Source: Gracilaria domingensis
Taxonomy: Eukaryota; Rhodophyta; Florideophyceae; Gracilariales; Gracilariaceae
Reading direction: 5' to 3'
NCBI GenBank assembly: GCA_022539475.1
Contig: VCMS01000107.1
Location: 47,475-111,474 of the forward strand
DNA: 64,000 nt
How positions within the stretch are numbered: the first letter of the stretch is position 1; each line of letters begins with the position of its first letter. Below, in pieces: positions 34,182 to 43,992 of the stretch. Made by a program: the position numbers and the translations under genes. The notes beneath the pieces were generated by a model. It had not been told where the DNA came from. It saw only the letters and a program-made list of their open reading frames with translations, and did not search any database.

Positions 34182-34203
34182 AGGGTACACTATACTGTAC
34201 CTT
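34182..34203. promoter_or_regulatory. Subterminal palindrome 4 of the 3.9-kb element
   Basis: A diverged copy (AGGGTACACTATACTGTACC) about 25 bp inside the right end. It mirrors copy 1 at the left. Confidence 0.55.
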
Positions 34204-34249
34204 AAAATACGGTATTAGGGATATACCATTCTCTTTCTTGCTGATAAAG

Positions 34250-34378
34250 ACATTCAAAACAATTGAATGCATTTGAATAGCATATTTGTGAACCATTCAA
34301 ATACATGAATGTATTCAAATGCTCTGCTTTCAAGGCAGTCAAATAAAAGAATGCATTCAACATGGCATTCATCTTACC
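34250..34378. repeat. Third cluster of ATTCAAA / GAATGCATTC motifs
   Basis: Within 130 bp there are at least six ATTCAAA or its complement, including GAATGCATTTGAAT, ATGAATGTATTCAAAT and GAATGCATTCAAC. It starts directly outside the right end of the 3.9-kb element. The left flank of that element also contains CATTCAAATGG, so the element may have inserted into such a repeat. Confidence 0.4.
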
Positions 34379-34393
34379 TGTGAATGGAATCTT

Positions 34394-34455
34394 GATTCCA
34401 GATCCCTCATGTCAATACTGCCCTTGCGCAGTACTGACATGAGGGATCTGGAATC
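34394..34455. repeat. 62-bp hairpin
   Basis: Two 28-bp arms (GATTCCAGATCCCTCATGTC and onward) are reverse complements with one mismatch around a 6-base loop CCTTGC. It lies in non-coding sequence between the ATTCAAA cluster and the GCC/GCT tract. It resembles the palindrome at 16642 in design but not in sequence. Confidence 0.93.
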
Positions 34456-34499
34456 TCCGGTGCCGAATGTTTCCCAGACACAAACAGACGTCTCTCTCT

Positions 34500-35445
34500 T
34501 TTTCATTGATATCCTGCGTCCCGCCGCCCCAACCGCCGCTACTCCCGCCACAGCTGTCACCGACGCTATCGCTGGCGCCGTCGTCAACACGACGTCAACC
34601 CAATCGCTTCCGCCACTGCTGTTGCTGCTGCTCTTTCTCTCGCCGTCGCCGCTGCTATTGCCACCTCTGTCGTTACTGCTGTTAATGCCGCCGCCGCCGC
34701 TGCAGCTATCGCAACCGCTGCCGCCACCGAACTCGCTGCTGCTACTGGCTCCGCTCTAGCTTTCGCCGCCGCTGCCGCTGGGACTCCCTCTTTCACCGCA
34801 GATATTGCGACTGCTATCATGAACGTTACCGCCGCTGTTCCCATAGAAAAAAATCCCATCTACGGCCGCTGTCGCCGCTGCTACCGCCGATGATCTGGCC
34901 GCCGTTGATCTGGCCGCCTCTGATATCGCCGCCGCTGTCGAGCCTGCATTCTCTGCCGTTACCTCTCCAATCATTGCCACCACCACCTACGGCCGCCATC
35001 GCCACTGCTACCACCGCTACCAGTCGCCGCTTCCGAGGCTGCCGCCGCCCCGGCTTTCACCGCAGCTTTCGAGACTGCTCTCTCTGCAGTTGCCTCTCCC
35101 GCTCCCAATGCCTCAACCACTACTCAAGGCCACTGTTACCGCTAATTTCGATCCCGTCGCTGTTCCCGCCGCTGTTCCCGCTGCTTTGGCAACCAAAGCC
35201 CCCTGCTGCTACTATACCGCTCCTGCGTCTGGTATCGCTGCCGCTTCCGCCGCAGTTTCCAGTACAATACCACTGCTACCGCGGCCCTTGTGTGGCCACT
35301 GCGGTGGCCGCAGTCGTTGCCGCTGTCCCTGTAAGGTTGCCGTTGCTGTCGGAACATCTGTAGCAGTATCTGGTGCCTAAACTCTCACCACTACTACTGC
35401 TGCCGCTATCACGACCGCCGTACGTTAAGATACTTTTTTTTTTTT
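34500..35445. repeat. Imperfect GCC/GCT trinucleotide tract ending in poly-T
   Basis: About 900 bp composed largely of CCGCCG, CCGCTG and GCTGCTA words. Both strands show open frames that read as Ala-, Leu/Pro- or Arg-rich depending on frame, and none is continuous. This is a decayed microsatellite-like tract, not a gene. It ends with a run of T at about 35430-35445, shortly before the 3' end of the GHKL-like gene. Confidence 0.6.
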
Positions 35446-35461
35446 TTCCCAATAACCCAAC

Positions 35462-37620
35462 TTATTGGACAGGTTCTTCTTTAACTGAAGTTTTCTTAAC
35501 AGAGACACTAAATGAAAGATCCCTACCGTCTTTTTGATGCATTTCGCAACCCTCGGGAATCTCTACCTCCGTCGTTTGTGTCACTGGTATATTCTTGCAA
35601 CTTTCGCCTGCTCTCAGACTGAAGGAGACCGATTTCTGCTTTTCTGCGATCGGTGTTACAAGTTCCACACAATATGAGTTTCCAAGTCTAAAGTTGGTCC
35701 GCTCATATTTTCTTTGCTTACGTTTCATGACGATATCATCCCCAACCGGGGCCTTGTCACTTCTCGCTTGATTGAGTAAGTGGTTCTCCTGTTTCAGAGT
35801 ACTGCAATCTTCTACCTTGATAACTTCGTTCGACAGTTTGAAGTTGTCATCATCATGGTTAATGACCTCGACAGACGGTTGCTCGGGATCAGCTAGGCGT
35901 AACTTTTTGGACGGTGGTGAAGAATGATGATTAGAGTTATTTGAATCATCATGTATCAGTGGTGGGAGTGGCGTGTCCTGGTTTTCCACTTGCGTCATTG
36001 AATCCAAACCTGAGGCCATTGGACTGTGACCATCCTCAATGTACGTCCAAAATGCACTGCTTGCGATAAAGTTCTTACAAGCTAGCGCAATACGCTTAAA
36101 ATCTTTCTCAGAAACATGTTGAACGAGTTCAAACTCGATCTGGTTCAAAACGTTGATGACTTCTGCCTTGCTCGCCTTGCTCGTTATTAGTGCTTCACTG
36201 ACAAAAAAAGTAGAACCTGAAACATAGGTGTCAAGTAAAGCATTACTTTTGACGAGTACCTGAAGGTCCCTGTCAACGCGGGAAACAAAATCCCTTACCA
36301 TACGACACAATTGCAATTCTTGAACTTCTTCGCTCGCCGTGACAGCGTTCACAAACGCCTCTTTCTGTGCTTCCTCAATCGACAGCACGTTTGAGCTCTT
36401 TCGAAGCAATGTAAAAAGTGCTTGCGAACAGGGGTACGTGTGCCTTTTGAGAGTCTGTGAAATAACCTTGGCTTCGTCTGGCTTTTCAACAAAGAACGGA
36501 AAGATGTTTTCATGAATTTCCAATCTCAAGTACGCGAGCACCACATCTGCAGTTTTCGACGTCATGTACTCTAGAGACTGTGTTTCCATCAACTGTGGGC
36601 GTTTCTGGCTGAACTCAACCAGTTTCTTCGTGTAGATACGTTCGTCCAGACCTAAACGACTCTCATAACGAAGTCTTGTAGCCCATATATTTCCTATTCT
36701 GCGTATCAATTGTGGCATTTCTACCAGAACCTCCCGATCCCGAAGTAAATTACTTCAGTCGAGGAAATTGATTGGTTCCATTAGTTGTGGTGCCTGATAT
36801 ATAAAGAGGCCTTTGACGTAAACCCAGCCTTTGTACGGAAGCTTTTTGCGCTTTGAAGGTTGTTCGTTTGTGGTAACCAGAAGCGATCCTGATTTACAAA
36901 CGCTGTACGCTAAAGTACTTATTCTACCTTGTGAAAAAGATAAGTACTTTTCAACCTCAAACATGTCGATACTGACATTGGAGATATGTACAGTTAGCTT
37001 CGGATAATGGTGTAGACGTGATCGCGCTCTCATGAACAACACGCGATTGCGAGAGTCAGAAGCCCTATTTAGAAAAAAGTTCCAGTCTGTATGTGCGCTC
37101 GAATACGTGACGCTGCTTCCACTTCGAAGAAGACAAAGAATTGCAACTTTCATGCCTTCGCCGTGTGTGCCGATGAGTTCATCGCTCTGCTTCCCTGAGT
37201 TGCCCATATACCACACGCTGTCAAGGAGAGCAACGTTTTCGTTCTGCTCGGAAACATCGCGCAATAGCAAAAGACTTTGAAAGTTAGAAACCTTTCTTTG
37301 CTTTGAAACCAATTTTGTACACTTACGGTGATGATCATATCCAATGTGTTCATGTCCCATTCAATACGCCCTATTTCTGGGTTGGGATTATCGGTCAGAT
37401 GCGAAGGTGCCTCAGCAATCCATATACGTTTTTGAGCTTGCTGCCGGTATGAAAAGCGCACATGTTTGCGCTGAACGTTGTTGGCGGTAAGAAGACCGTC
37501 AAGAAAGCTTTGAAGTATTTCGCGCATTGCAGCGGATTCATCCCATGAATGACAATAGTTTTCGTCAAGACGTACGTTGACGAGTCGAGTCTGTTTCTGT
37601 GTGCTTGGTGTCATTGGCAT
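35462..37620 (-). CDS. GHKL-ATPase-like protein, one intron, one in-frame TGA
   Basis: Exon 1 runs from ATG at 37620 to 37327 (98 codons). An 83-bp intron (37326-37244) has donor GTAAGT, a TTTCTAACTTTC branch-point-like site and acceptor CAG. Exon 2 runs to 35462. The N-terminal 200 residues match the GHKL fold: WDESAAMREILQSFLDG (N-box Glu and Asp) and, across the splice, GNSGKQ then GTHGEGMKVAIL (G-box). GWVYVKGLFIY follows. The frame then meets TGA (36757-36755) between NFLD and SNLLRDREVLVEM, in the middle of what looks like one conserved segment. It stays open for 417 more residues: a helical region, then an acidic and basic tail with PPSKKLRL. The cellular role is unknown. The TGA may be a decay mutation (CGA to TGA), an error, or recoding. 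Confidence 0.68.
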
Positions 37621-38427
37621 TGTGAAAATCCTAGAGGGCTTGATGCCATCACGCGATCATCTGGCCTGTCGAGCGGGGTTTGCCTTGTTAAATTGAATCA
37701 GGACAACTCACGGCTGAGCACTGAAATCGAGCACACGCGCCGTCATGTTGCAGTATCGCTGAAAACAGCTAATTACCCACAAAGAGGGCTAAAGATAACA
37801 TCTGCAAAACCTACCCTTGTAGATCACAACTTTGCAGTTTGTGGGGCCCGCATCAGACAACAACAATGGTAGAGCTAACACAAAAACCTGCTGAGCGATT
37901 ATGGATGGTTCACAATGCTTCTTTTCCATATCAACTTGATCTGAAGATTAGATAATGGACGCATCAACCATATTCATCGAAACTTGATGGAGATAACACA
38001 GACCCCAACCAAACTGTCATCACGTTTACTTCCGTGAAGTTCGGCAGTGTCACATTGCAATTAATGGGTGCTCCTCTCAATCAAACTTGAACATTGAAGA
38101 GCATATCACTGGAATCAATGCAATTAGAAATGCGAGAATCCATCGGAATTATCTTTCTCCCAAGCTGCTAGTGACGGTCACGGTCACTTATATTGCTTGT
38201 CGCGTCCTGCATTGCCAGACAGAGAGAGGTGGAATGTTAAGTGCAATTTCGCGGCTGCTTTTCTTTTGCTGAAAGATACGGACTTAACCCAAAGGTACTT
38301 ATATACCTTCAGCGCAACGATTCTTCTTTCTACTGCTTCCGCTGTCTTGGCTTCTTCTTGACTCTCTACGTTATCAGAATTTTCTTTTCAACAAACTGTC
38401 TTTCTTGCACCACAGAAGAACGAAACA
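37621..38427. other. Intergenic region between divergent genes
   Basis: It separates the GHKL-like gene (leftward) from the unknown gene at 38428 (rightward) and should hold both promoters. A TATATACC element at about 38309 precedes the rightward gene by about 120 bp. No other feature was recognised. Confidence 0.3.
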
Positions 38428-39093
38428 ATGTGCCTCAAACGTTCTTCAAGCAAGCCCTATACTACCAATGAAACCCAGCTGCATGAAATGCTACAAAGCA
38501 AGTTGAACATCAATAATGATGGGCTCTTTGGCTTCTGCAGTGAAGCATCGACGGAAACATCATTGTTCAAATCTGGTGTTTCTTTGGCTGACAGATATTG
38601 CAAAGGATGCAACATTCATGAGCAGAACATGGGCTATGCAGTGACATCAGACGAGTGGTTGTGGGATGTCATGGAAGACATTCACGCCCCTCTTCAAGGT
38701 GGCACTGAACACGGTAAGAATATGCCAGCCCTATTTGTAGATCAGGAGCAGTATTCCTGTTGTCCCTTAACTGCATCTGCCTCTTCTAGGCCAGATCATG
38801 GCGTTGGAAGAGAGAAAGAGGCCGTTAAATGGAGCAAGACATTGTGTTCTGAGACATATGCTCCAAGGGAAAGTTTACATTCCAAGCAGTCCAGTCGAAA
38901 ATCTACTAACAGTATGAAAAGACATGGAAAGGCACGAGCTTTATTGCAAGTTGGTGTTAAAGCCAGGAATGACAGAATCGGGGGTATAAAGAAGAAGAAG
39001 AGAGCAAAAAATGTTCTCAACGAGAGACGTCTCTTAGAAGAAATGGAAGCATTGGTTTACTCGGGAGAAACCGACTTTGCTCAGCTTTGTTAA
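38428..39093 (+). CDS. Hypothetical basic protein
   Basis: 221 codons starting at ATG 38428. The N-terminal half has several Cys and His residues (YCKGCNIHEQ near residue 55), and the middle is Ser-rich. The C-terminal third is strongly basic (GGIKKKKRAKNVLNERRLLEEMEAL), compatible with a nuclear signal followed by a short amphipathic helix. I recognise no family. A transcription-factor-like role is conceivable from composition only. The gene is intronless and lies between the GHKL-like and fasciclin-Hint genes. Confidence 0.45.
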   Translation: MCLKRSSSKPYTTNETQLHEMLQSKLNINNDGLFGFCSEASTETSLFKSGVSLADRYCKGCNIHEQNMGYAVTSDEWLWDVMEDIHAPLQGGTEHGKNMPALFVDQEQYSCCPLTASASSRPDHGVGREKEAVKWSKTLCSETYAPRESLHSKQSSRKSTNSMKRHGKARALLQVGVKARNDRIGGIKKKKRAKNVLNERRLLEEMEALVYSGETDFAQLC

Positions 39094-39779
39094 GGTTGAA
39101 TATTTGCCAGGCTGATATTTGTTTGGAATTCTGTGAGCTTAGCGACAGTATATCATCATGGTGGATATCATAGATTTGCCGTGATGCTGTTCTGTTTCTG
39201 CCTCTACATTGGAAACTGCAATGGGGAGGCTCAAGAGAGTTTTGACTTTGTGTTAGTATGTACGTATGATGGGATGTTTGATGCGCGAGATACTCATGTC
39301 GCATTACGTATTGTGATCCAAGACTCGGGAGGTCGTATCACTCGCCCCATCTACTTGGTTTGATTTCGCTCTCTGGTCAGGTACAGGTTTTCGCTGTGTT
39401 TATCAACTGTGGATGGTTCAATCAGTGTCCCACAGCCTGAAGCCCCTCTGCGCTAATCCCCAAGTCTCGTTTGCGGGAAGAGTATCGGAAACCACGGAAA
39501 GCTTCGATATTGTTTCGGTTGTGGATTCCTCGTTATCTCGTTCAGAGCGCAACACAAAGTCAAGTTTACTACTGTTACAAAGTGTGCAAATACGAGTGAG
39601 GGGTTTAGAAAAGGGAAAGTTCTCCGTTGCGTACGTGGTACTTTGCGTCTATCGTGCAGCACTAAGGTTGGCTTGCAGTGTATTCTTGCTTGACTGAGAT
39701 GAAGCTTCACATGAGAAGAACTGCCTTATGACGGTGTACGGTTTGGCTCATTCCGAAACAATCGAGAAGCACCGGCCAA

Positions 39780-41129
39780 CTACGAAAACGATCGGCCGGA
39801 TGGCAGCCACGACGCGATCCGTGGTGAGATACCATAATACAGCAAGCCCCTTAGCGGTTCAACCGAGAGTTTGACTTTCACTAGATAGCGCAGCGGTGTA
39901 AGAGCAGAATGTGCTAGGATGGGGTTAAGAGCCATTGTATACGTTGAGGCGATAATGCCATTAACTACAATGTCTCCATGAAGAGTGTGTGGCGCTACAA
40001 GACCTCTACTTTTCACGTATCGCAGTGTTCGCACTCGTGAGGGACCTTCCACTGTCCGCAGCATGTCGCCTTCCCTTACGACATATGCGGCTACTCTTTG
40101 ATTGTTGGCATAGATGTAATGACCTGGGGTGAGCGTGATTGTCTGGTTATCGTCAGAGGTAATTTCGATGAAGTTGTACACGCCATGAACCTCCTTGTGG
40201 GTGAATAGGAAAACTTTGCTTATTGCCTTCTCAGAAACCAAGACTTCATGCCCCGCCTTGAGTCTGGAAAGAGGTAGAGAGGTTCCATTACGCATGCGGA
40301 CTGTGGAAGATGACGAGAAGCAAGCCCCTGCTGGCTCAGGTGTTGGCACTGGAGCTGTCGAGGGAGAGGGCTTCTTCGATTTGGATGGCCTCGGAGTGGG
40401 AGATGATGAAGGCGATATGGAGCGACTCGGTGCAGCAGAAACCGACGATGAAGCTGAAGGAAAAGCTTGTTGCGCGTTGGAGTTCAGTGACAGAGAAGAG
40501 AAAGACGGAAACAACATTCGGTCTACAGCGACAACAAAGCCGTTACGTGGTTGAATAGTCGGTTGGCTGGGTGGTGCAAAGGCGATCTCAGCGTAAGGAA
40601 ATCGGGGATCTTTGTGGGACAAGCGCGTGACTACTAGATCCAGGTTCTGTTCAGCAAATGTACTGAACTTGAATGAACCGAGTTCAAGAATATCTTGAAA
40701 CGAATAGGCTCCGGGTACAATGTGATATTTCAACCAAAGCTCAAGTGCTTGAGTGGCGTTCTCGAAGCGCTGAAGCCAATTCGTTTGTAGTGAATAAAAA
40801 GCATGTTGTTCTGTGTTGACGTCGCTTATTACGAACGAAGAGTTATCGGCAAGCGCGATTACATCATTGGCGGTCTGCGAACATCCCAAATCATTGGGCA
40901 AGAAGACAGTGATGGTCTGAGTGTCTAGAATGGATTTGACAGCAGGTACAGTTTCGACCAAAGAGCGAAAGACGTCAAAGTCCCATGGATCAGTGTCGAA
41001 TCGATTGACCGCATCGTCTCCATGTCCGCGAATAAGATCCCAGACCGAAGGGTCGGAGTCGCGTTCTATTCCGTTGCATACGATGAATGTGAGGTGCAAG
41101 ATAAGGAGCACAAGTATTGACGGTGGCAT
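39780..41129 (-). CDS. Secreted fasciclin (FAS1) - Hint protein 1
   Basis: The frame is open from 41240, but the Met at 41129 is followed at once by a signal peptide (PPSILVLLILHLTFIVCNG), so I choose it; this gives 449 residues. A FAS1 domain spans about residues 49-208 (ITVFLPND, then LKYHIVPGAYS, then VVAVDRMLFP). A Ser/Pro linker of about 60 residues leads to a Hint domain starting with Cys270 (GACFSSS). It has the T-x-x-H motif Thr334-His337 (LTPGHYIYAN) and ends near VAPHTLHGDIVV and IASTYT. Hedgehog-type Hint domains use the initial Cys, Thr and His to cleave themselves at that Cys. FAS1 domains act in adhesion or matrix. So an adhesive secreted domain may be released by autoprocessing; that is inference. 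Residues needed for the first thioester step are present. Confidence 0.88.
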   Translation of the reverse strand: MPPSILVLLILHLTFIVCNGIERDSDPSVWDLIRGHGDDAVNRFDTDPWDFDVFRSLVETVPAVKSILDTQTITVFLPNDLGCSQTANDVIALADNSSFVISDVNTEQHAFYSLQTNWLQRFENATQALELWLKYHIVPGAYSFQDILELGSFKFSTFAEQNLDLVVTRLSHKDPRFPYAEIAFAPPSQPTIQPRNGFVVAVDRMLFPSFSSLSLNSNAQQAFPSASSSVSAAPSRSISPSSSPTPRPSKSKKPSPSTAPVPTPEPAGACFSSSSTVRMRNGTSLPLSRLKAGHEVLVSEKAISKVFLFTHKEVHGVYNFIEITSDDNQTITLTPGHYIYANNQRVAAYVVREGDMLRTVEGPSRVRTLRYVKSRGLVAPHTLHGDIVVNGIIASTYTMALNPILAHSALTPLRYLVKVKLSVEPLRGLLYYGISPRIASWLPSGRSFS

Positions 41130-41240
41130 GACGACGTCGGAATGACTGAAAGATGAGAGCCCGGAAGTTTTCACTACATGGCGACGAAAAACGACCTCTG
41201 TCCTGGGATCCAGACGGCACGGAAAGAGCGAAAAGCACAC

Positions 41241-43992
41241 CAGCTGGGGGTTACAATGCGTGGAGGGTAGAGCGCAGATATCGGAGGGCGGAGAGTTCGA
41301 TCATCGAGGTGGACAGAGATCGTGTTTTAAGTAGAACTTCGAGCGGGCTTGCCATGGTTATATTGCGCCATATATTGGTTAACGACTTGCCCTCTAGTCA
41401 TCAAATATATGTACGGCTGAATGAGAACGATTGATTCTTGTTTGCGCTTGCATGCATACAGCCGGTGTTGCGATCGTAGCACTCATACATGGTGCTTTTT
41501 TCGCACATGTGTGTCACGACGAAGCGGTTCGGAATTGAGGGCGTATCCACTATCGCTTTGCTCCGCGAGGGGTGCGTTTCTTCGACGCGGGCTCGCATGG
41601 CGTGCGACTGCATCGCTTTAATCCCAAGGGGTGGGAAGCCGTTTCTCTTCATCTGTGTCACTTGCTGTTGAACGCTTTATTGAATGGTGTGCGACGCTTC
41701 TTCCGCGTTATATTACTGTATGCTGCGCTTCCAAACCGTAACGAAGACGCACTACGGGGCCCGTTCAGCATCTCGCGTTGGAACATTAACGCCCCTCACC
41801 GGCGACCAAGCTATTTGTCCCTTGCTGGATTCGCGAGCGCTCTTGGTTGTTACATGAAGTTGGGGAAGGAATGCTGGAAAACAAGTAAGTTGCAGCCATT
41901 TTGATTGCTTCATCTGCATCCACAGCTTTGACGCCTATATCATCAGGTTCATTTGTGAAGTAAGCTCTCTTGAGCTACCCATCCTCAATCAAGCATTAGA
42001 GTTACCGATTCGCGTTGTACAGTATCTTTAACGCAGTTCTCGCGGAAACAAGTTCTTCGCTGCCATGTCATGTAGAATGACATCTTCATAACATTAAACA
42101 GCTTCTTAAGTTTTAAGCCTTAAACACACATTTCCACCGGAAAAGCTTATGTTGAACTCGCGGCAACCTGTATCCAACAGATGATCCTGTGTAGGATAAG
42201 CTCACAAAGAGTGCAGATCGGGTGGTGATCGTGACGAACATAAATGCAACACAACAGTATGTGATTCGCCTCAAGTTTCCTACAGTAGATTTCCTCCTAT
42301 ATCTCGTCCAACAACCTCTCGAAGACGGATTAAAAGGCTAACGTTTATAGCGCATCATCCTAAATAGGAAGGCTCCTACACATACTGCCAGTACTTAGCG
42401 TACTTGTGAACCATCTTGTATGTCACAACCGCTCTCGCTTCATTTAGTCATGTCAATCATTTGGATCTCTAGGTTAGTACTCTGTAGAGGTTGTAGAACA
42501 CGAACACTTAAGGTACAGAGTAGTTCTTCGCTTCGTTTGTCGCTCAGCTCTCATGGTTCAACCCTTGTGAGATCGGAGCAACTTTTTCTTTGCTCGCATA
42601 TCTTCTCATGTAACACCATCATACCACCATACTGCAGATAAACTTATCCAGAGGATACTCTGACTGACTTGAAGACGATAAGCAAACTGACGAGATGAAA
42701 GCCATAGTGCGCGAAACCAATGGCACAATACGACACAAACAGTCGACGCAGTGGAAATGTTTGTACCGAGCAATAATCAGTTTTCACCTTTTTACTCGAC
42801 ACGAAAGGGCCGTAATGTTTTGTCTGTACATGCTCGAACCTTTCGCTACACATGAATTAAGAGTCAACTCATTCGCTGACTCGTGAATGTCTTACGTTTG
42901 CTGGGTCCTCTTAGCACAAAAGTGTGAACACCTTTATCCCTTCATGGAGCACGTGAACCTAACATTTATGCCCCCATCTGTTTTTGATAGCAATGATGAT
43001 GAACCTACCTCCAGAATTGTGGCCCGCATAAAGAAATGAACCCAACTCTCAGAATTGCGGCCCGCATAGCTACTACAGGGTACTGGTAGTTATTGGAGCC
43101 GAATTGAATTCAGCGGGATGTCGGTAACAAGACAATGATGGTATTCACGTCGGCAGTAGCCTACACGGTGCCCATTCACCCTTGGTAAATTACAGGCATG
43201 GAATCCATGGCTCTCGCAAGGAGCAAGACGAACTGATAGGAGAGATCCTCCTGCCAACTCCGTAGCTAAAGTTGGGTAATATTAGACCGCTGATTTCAAA
43301 ACGTGTCTCGCACGCACACAGTGAAAGCCAAGTCGTCGGCTGCAACGCCAAACACAAAGATCCGGGTGGAAGAAGTTACGTCTGTCCGGTCTCTGGAGCT
43401 CCCTCCCTCCAGACCGGACAGAATTGACTTCATTCTAGGCAAAATCACCGTCCCCTCCGGTGCGTCTGTTCGCGCCAAACGAGCTCCCCGAGCTGCGCTC
43501 AGAGCTCAGCGTAAACCACACTTCTCGCGTTAGGGGCGTGTGTTTCACACACTTCCTGTGTCACCATCACACACCTGTACTGCATTAGATTGCGTAATTG
43601 CTATACAACTCATATATTGTCCAGTTTTCCTCAACAACACCCATGTATTTCGTTCGTACGTTAGTTGCACCTGTGCTCTGGTCCAAGTGAAGTCTGGGCC
43701 CCATTCTGGCTCTTTGAGGTTAATCCTACGCGTTCAGAGAATCAACCGACCAAAAGTGAGCCCTGAACACCAAACCCGTGCGAACAGGGTGCTCTGCCCC
43801 ACGTCAACATAGAACTGGTGGCTCTTCGTAATTCCCACATGACAGTAATATCCTCCCTTCCGGCGAGAACTACAGATGCGTTTCTCCTTGTCATCTAATT
43901 ACTTAAACTCGCCGCTTCAGTTTCGTCCCCTTTGAGATAAGGCAAAGCTTGTCACACTCTGGGCTATCGCCTGGCATCTTGATATCGTCTTC
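41241..43992. other. Gene-poor interval
   Basis: About 2.7 kb with only short frames on both strands (for example 41572-41904 plus) and no recognised domain. It contains an imperfect direct repeat of CAGAATTGTGGCCCGCATA (43014 and about 43056) and the hairpin at 43381-43422. The promoter of the first fasciclin-Hint gene should lie at its left end. Confidence 0.3.
43381..43422. repeat. 42-bp hairpin
   Basis: TCTGTCCGGTCTCTGGAG and CTCCAGACCGGACAGA pair across an 8-base pyrimidine loop, with a 2-base bulge on the left arm. It lies in a 76-codon open frame that I do not consider real. Confidence 0.85.

Larger units (their letters stand above)
30326..34228. mobile_element. 3.9-kb inverted-repeat transposon carrying a DDE / PD-(D/E)XK fusion protein
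   Basis: The left end reads TGGTAATATCCCTAATACTG from 30326. The right end, in reverse complement, reads TGGTATATCCCTAATACCG, ending at 34228. Just inside both ends lie copies of a 22-bp palindrome with the core CAGTATACTG, two on each side. The single long frame inside encodes transposase-like and nuclease-like domains. No target duplication is obvious: the flanks are TTCAAA on the left and TTCTCT on the right. TTAA is absent, which argues against a standard piggyBac insertion. The symmetric ends and palindromes make the boundaries convincing. Confidence 0.78.

Noticed and set aside
34319..35380. Pro/Leu-, Ala- and Arg-rich open frames in the GCC/GCT tract
   Set aside because: Present in several frames and both strands, discontinuous, explained by triplet repeats.
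39133..39363. A 76-codon plus-strand frame with a hydrophobic start
   Set aside because: It could mimic a small secreted protein, but there is no mature-domain pattern and no supporting context.
41130..41240. Start of fasciclin-Hint protein 1 at 41240
   Set aside because: The Met at 41129 directly precedes a good signal peptide; the longer form would bury it.
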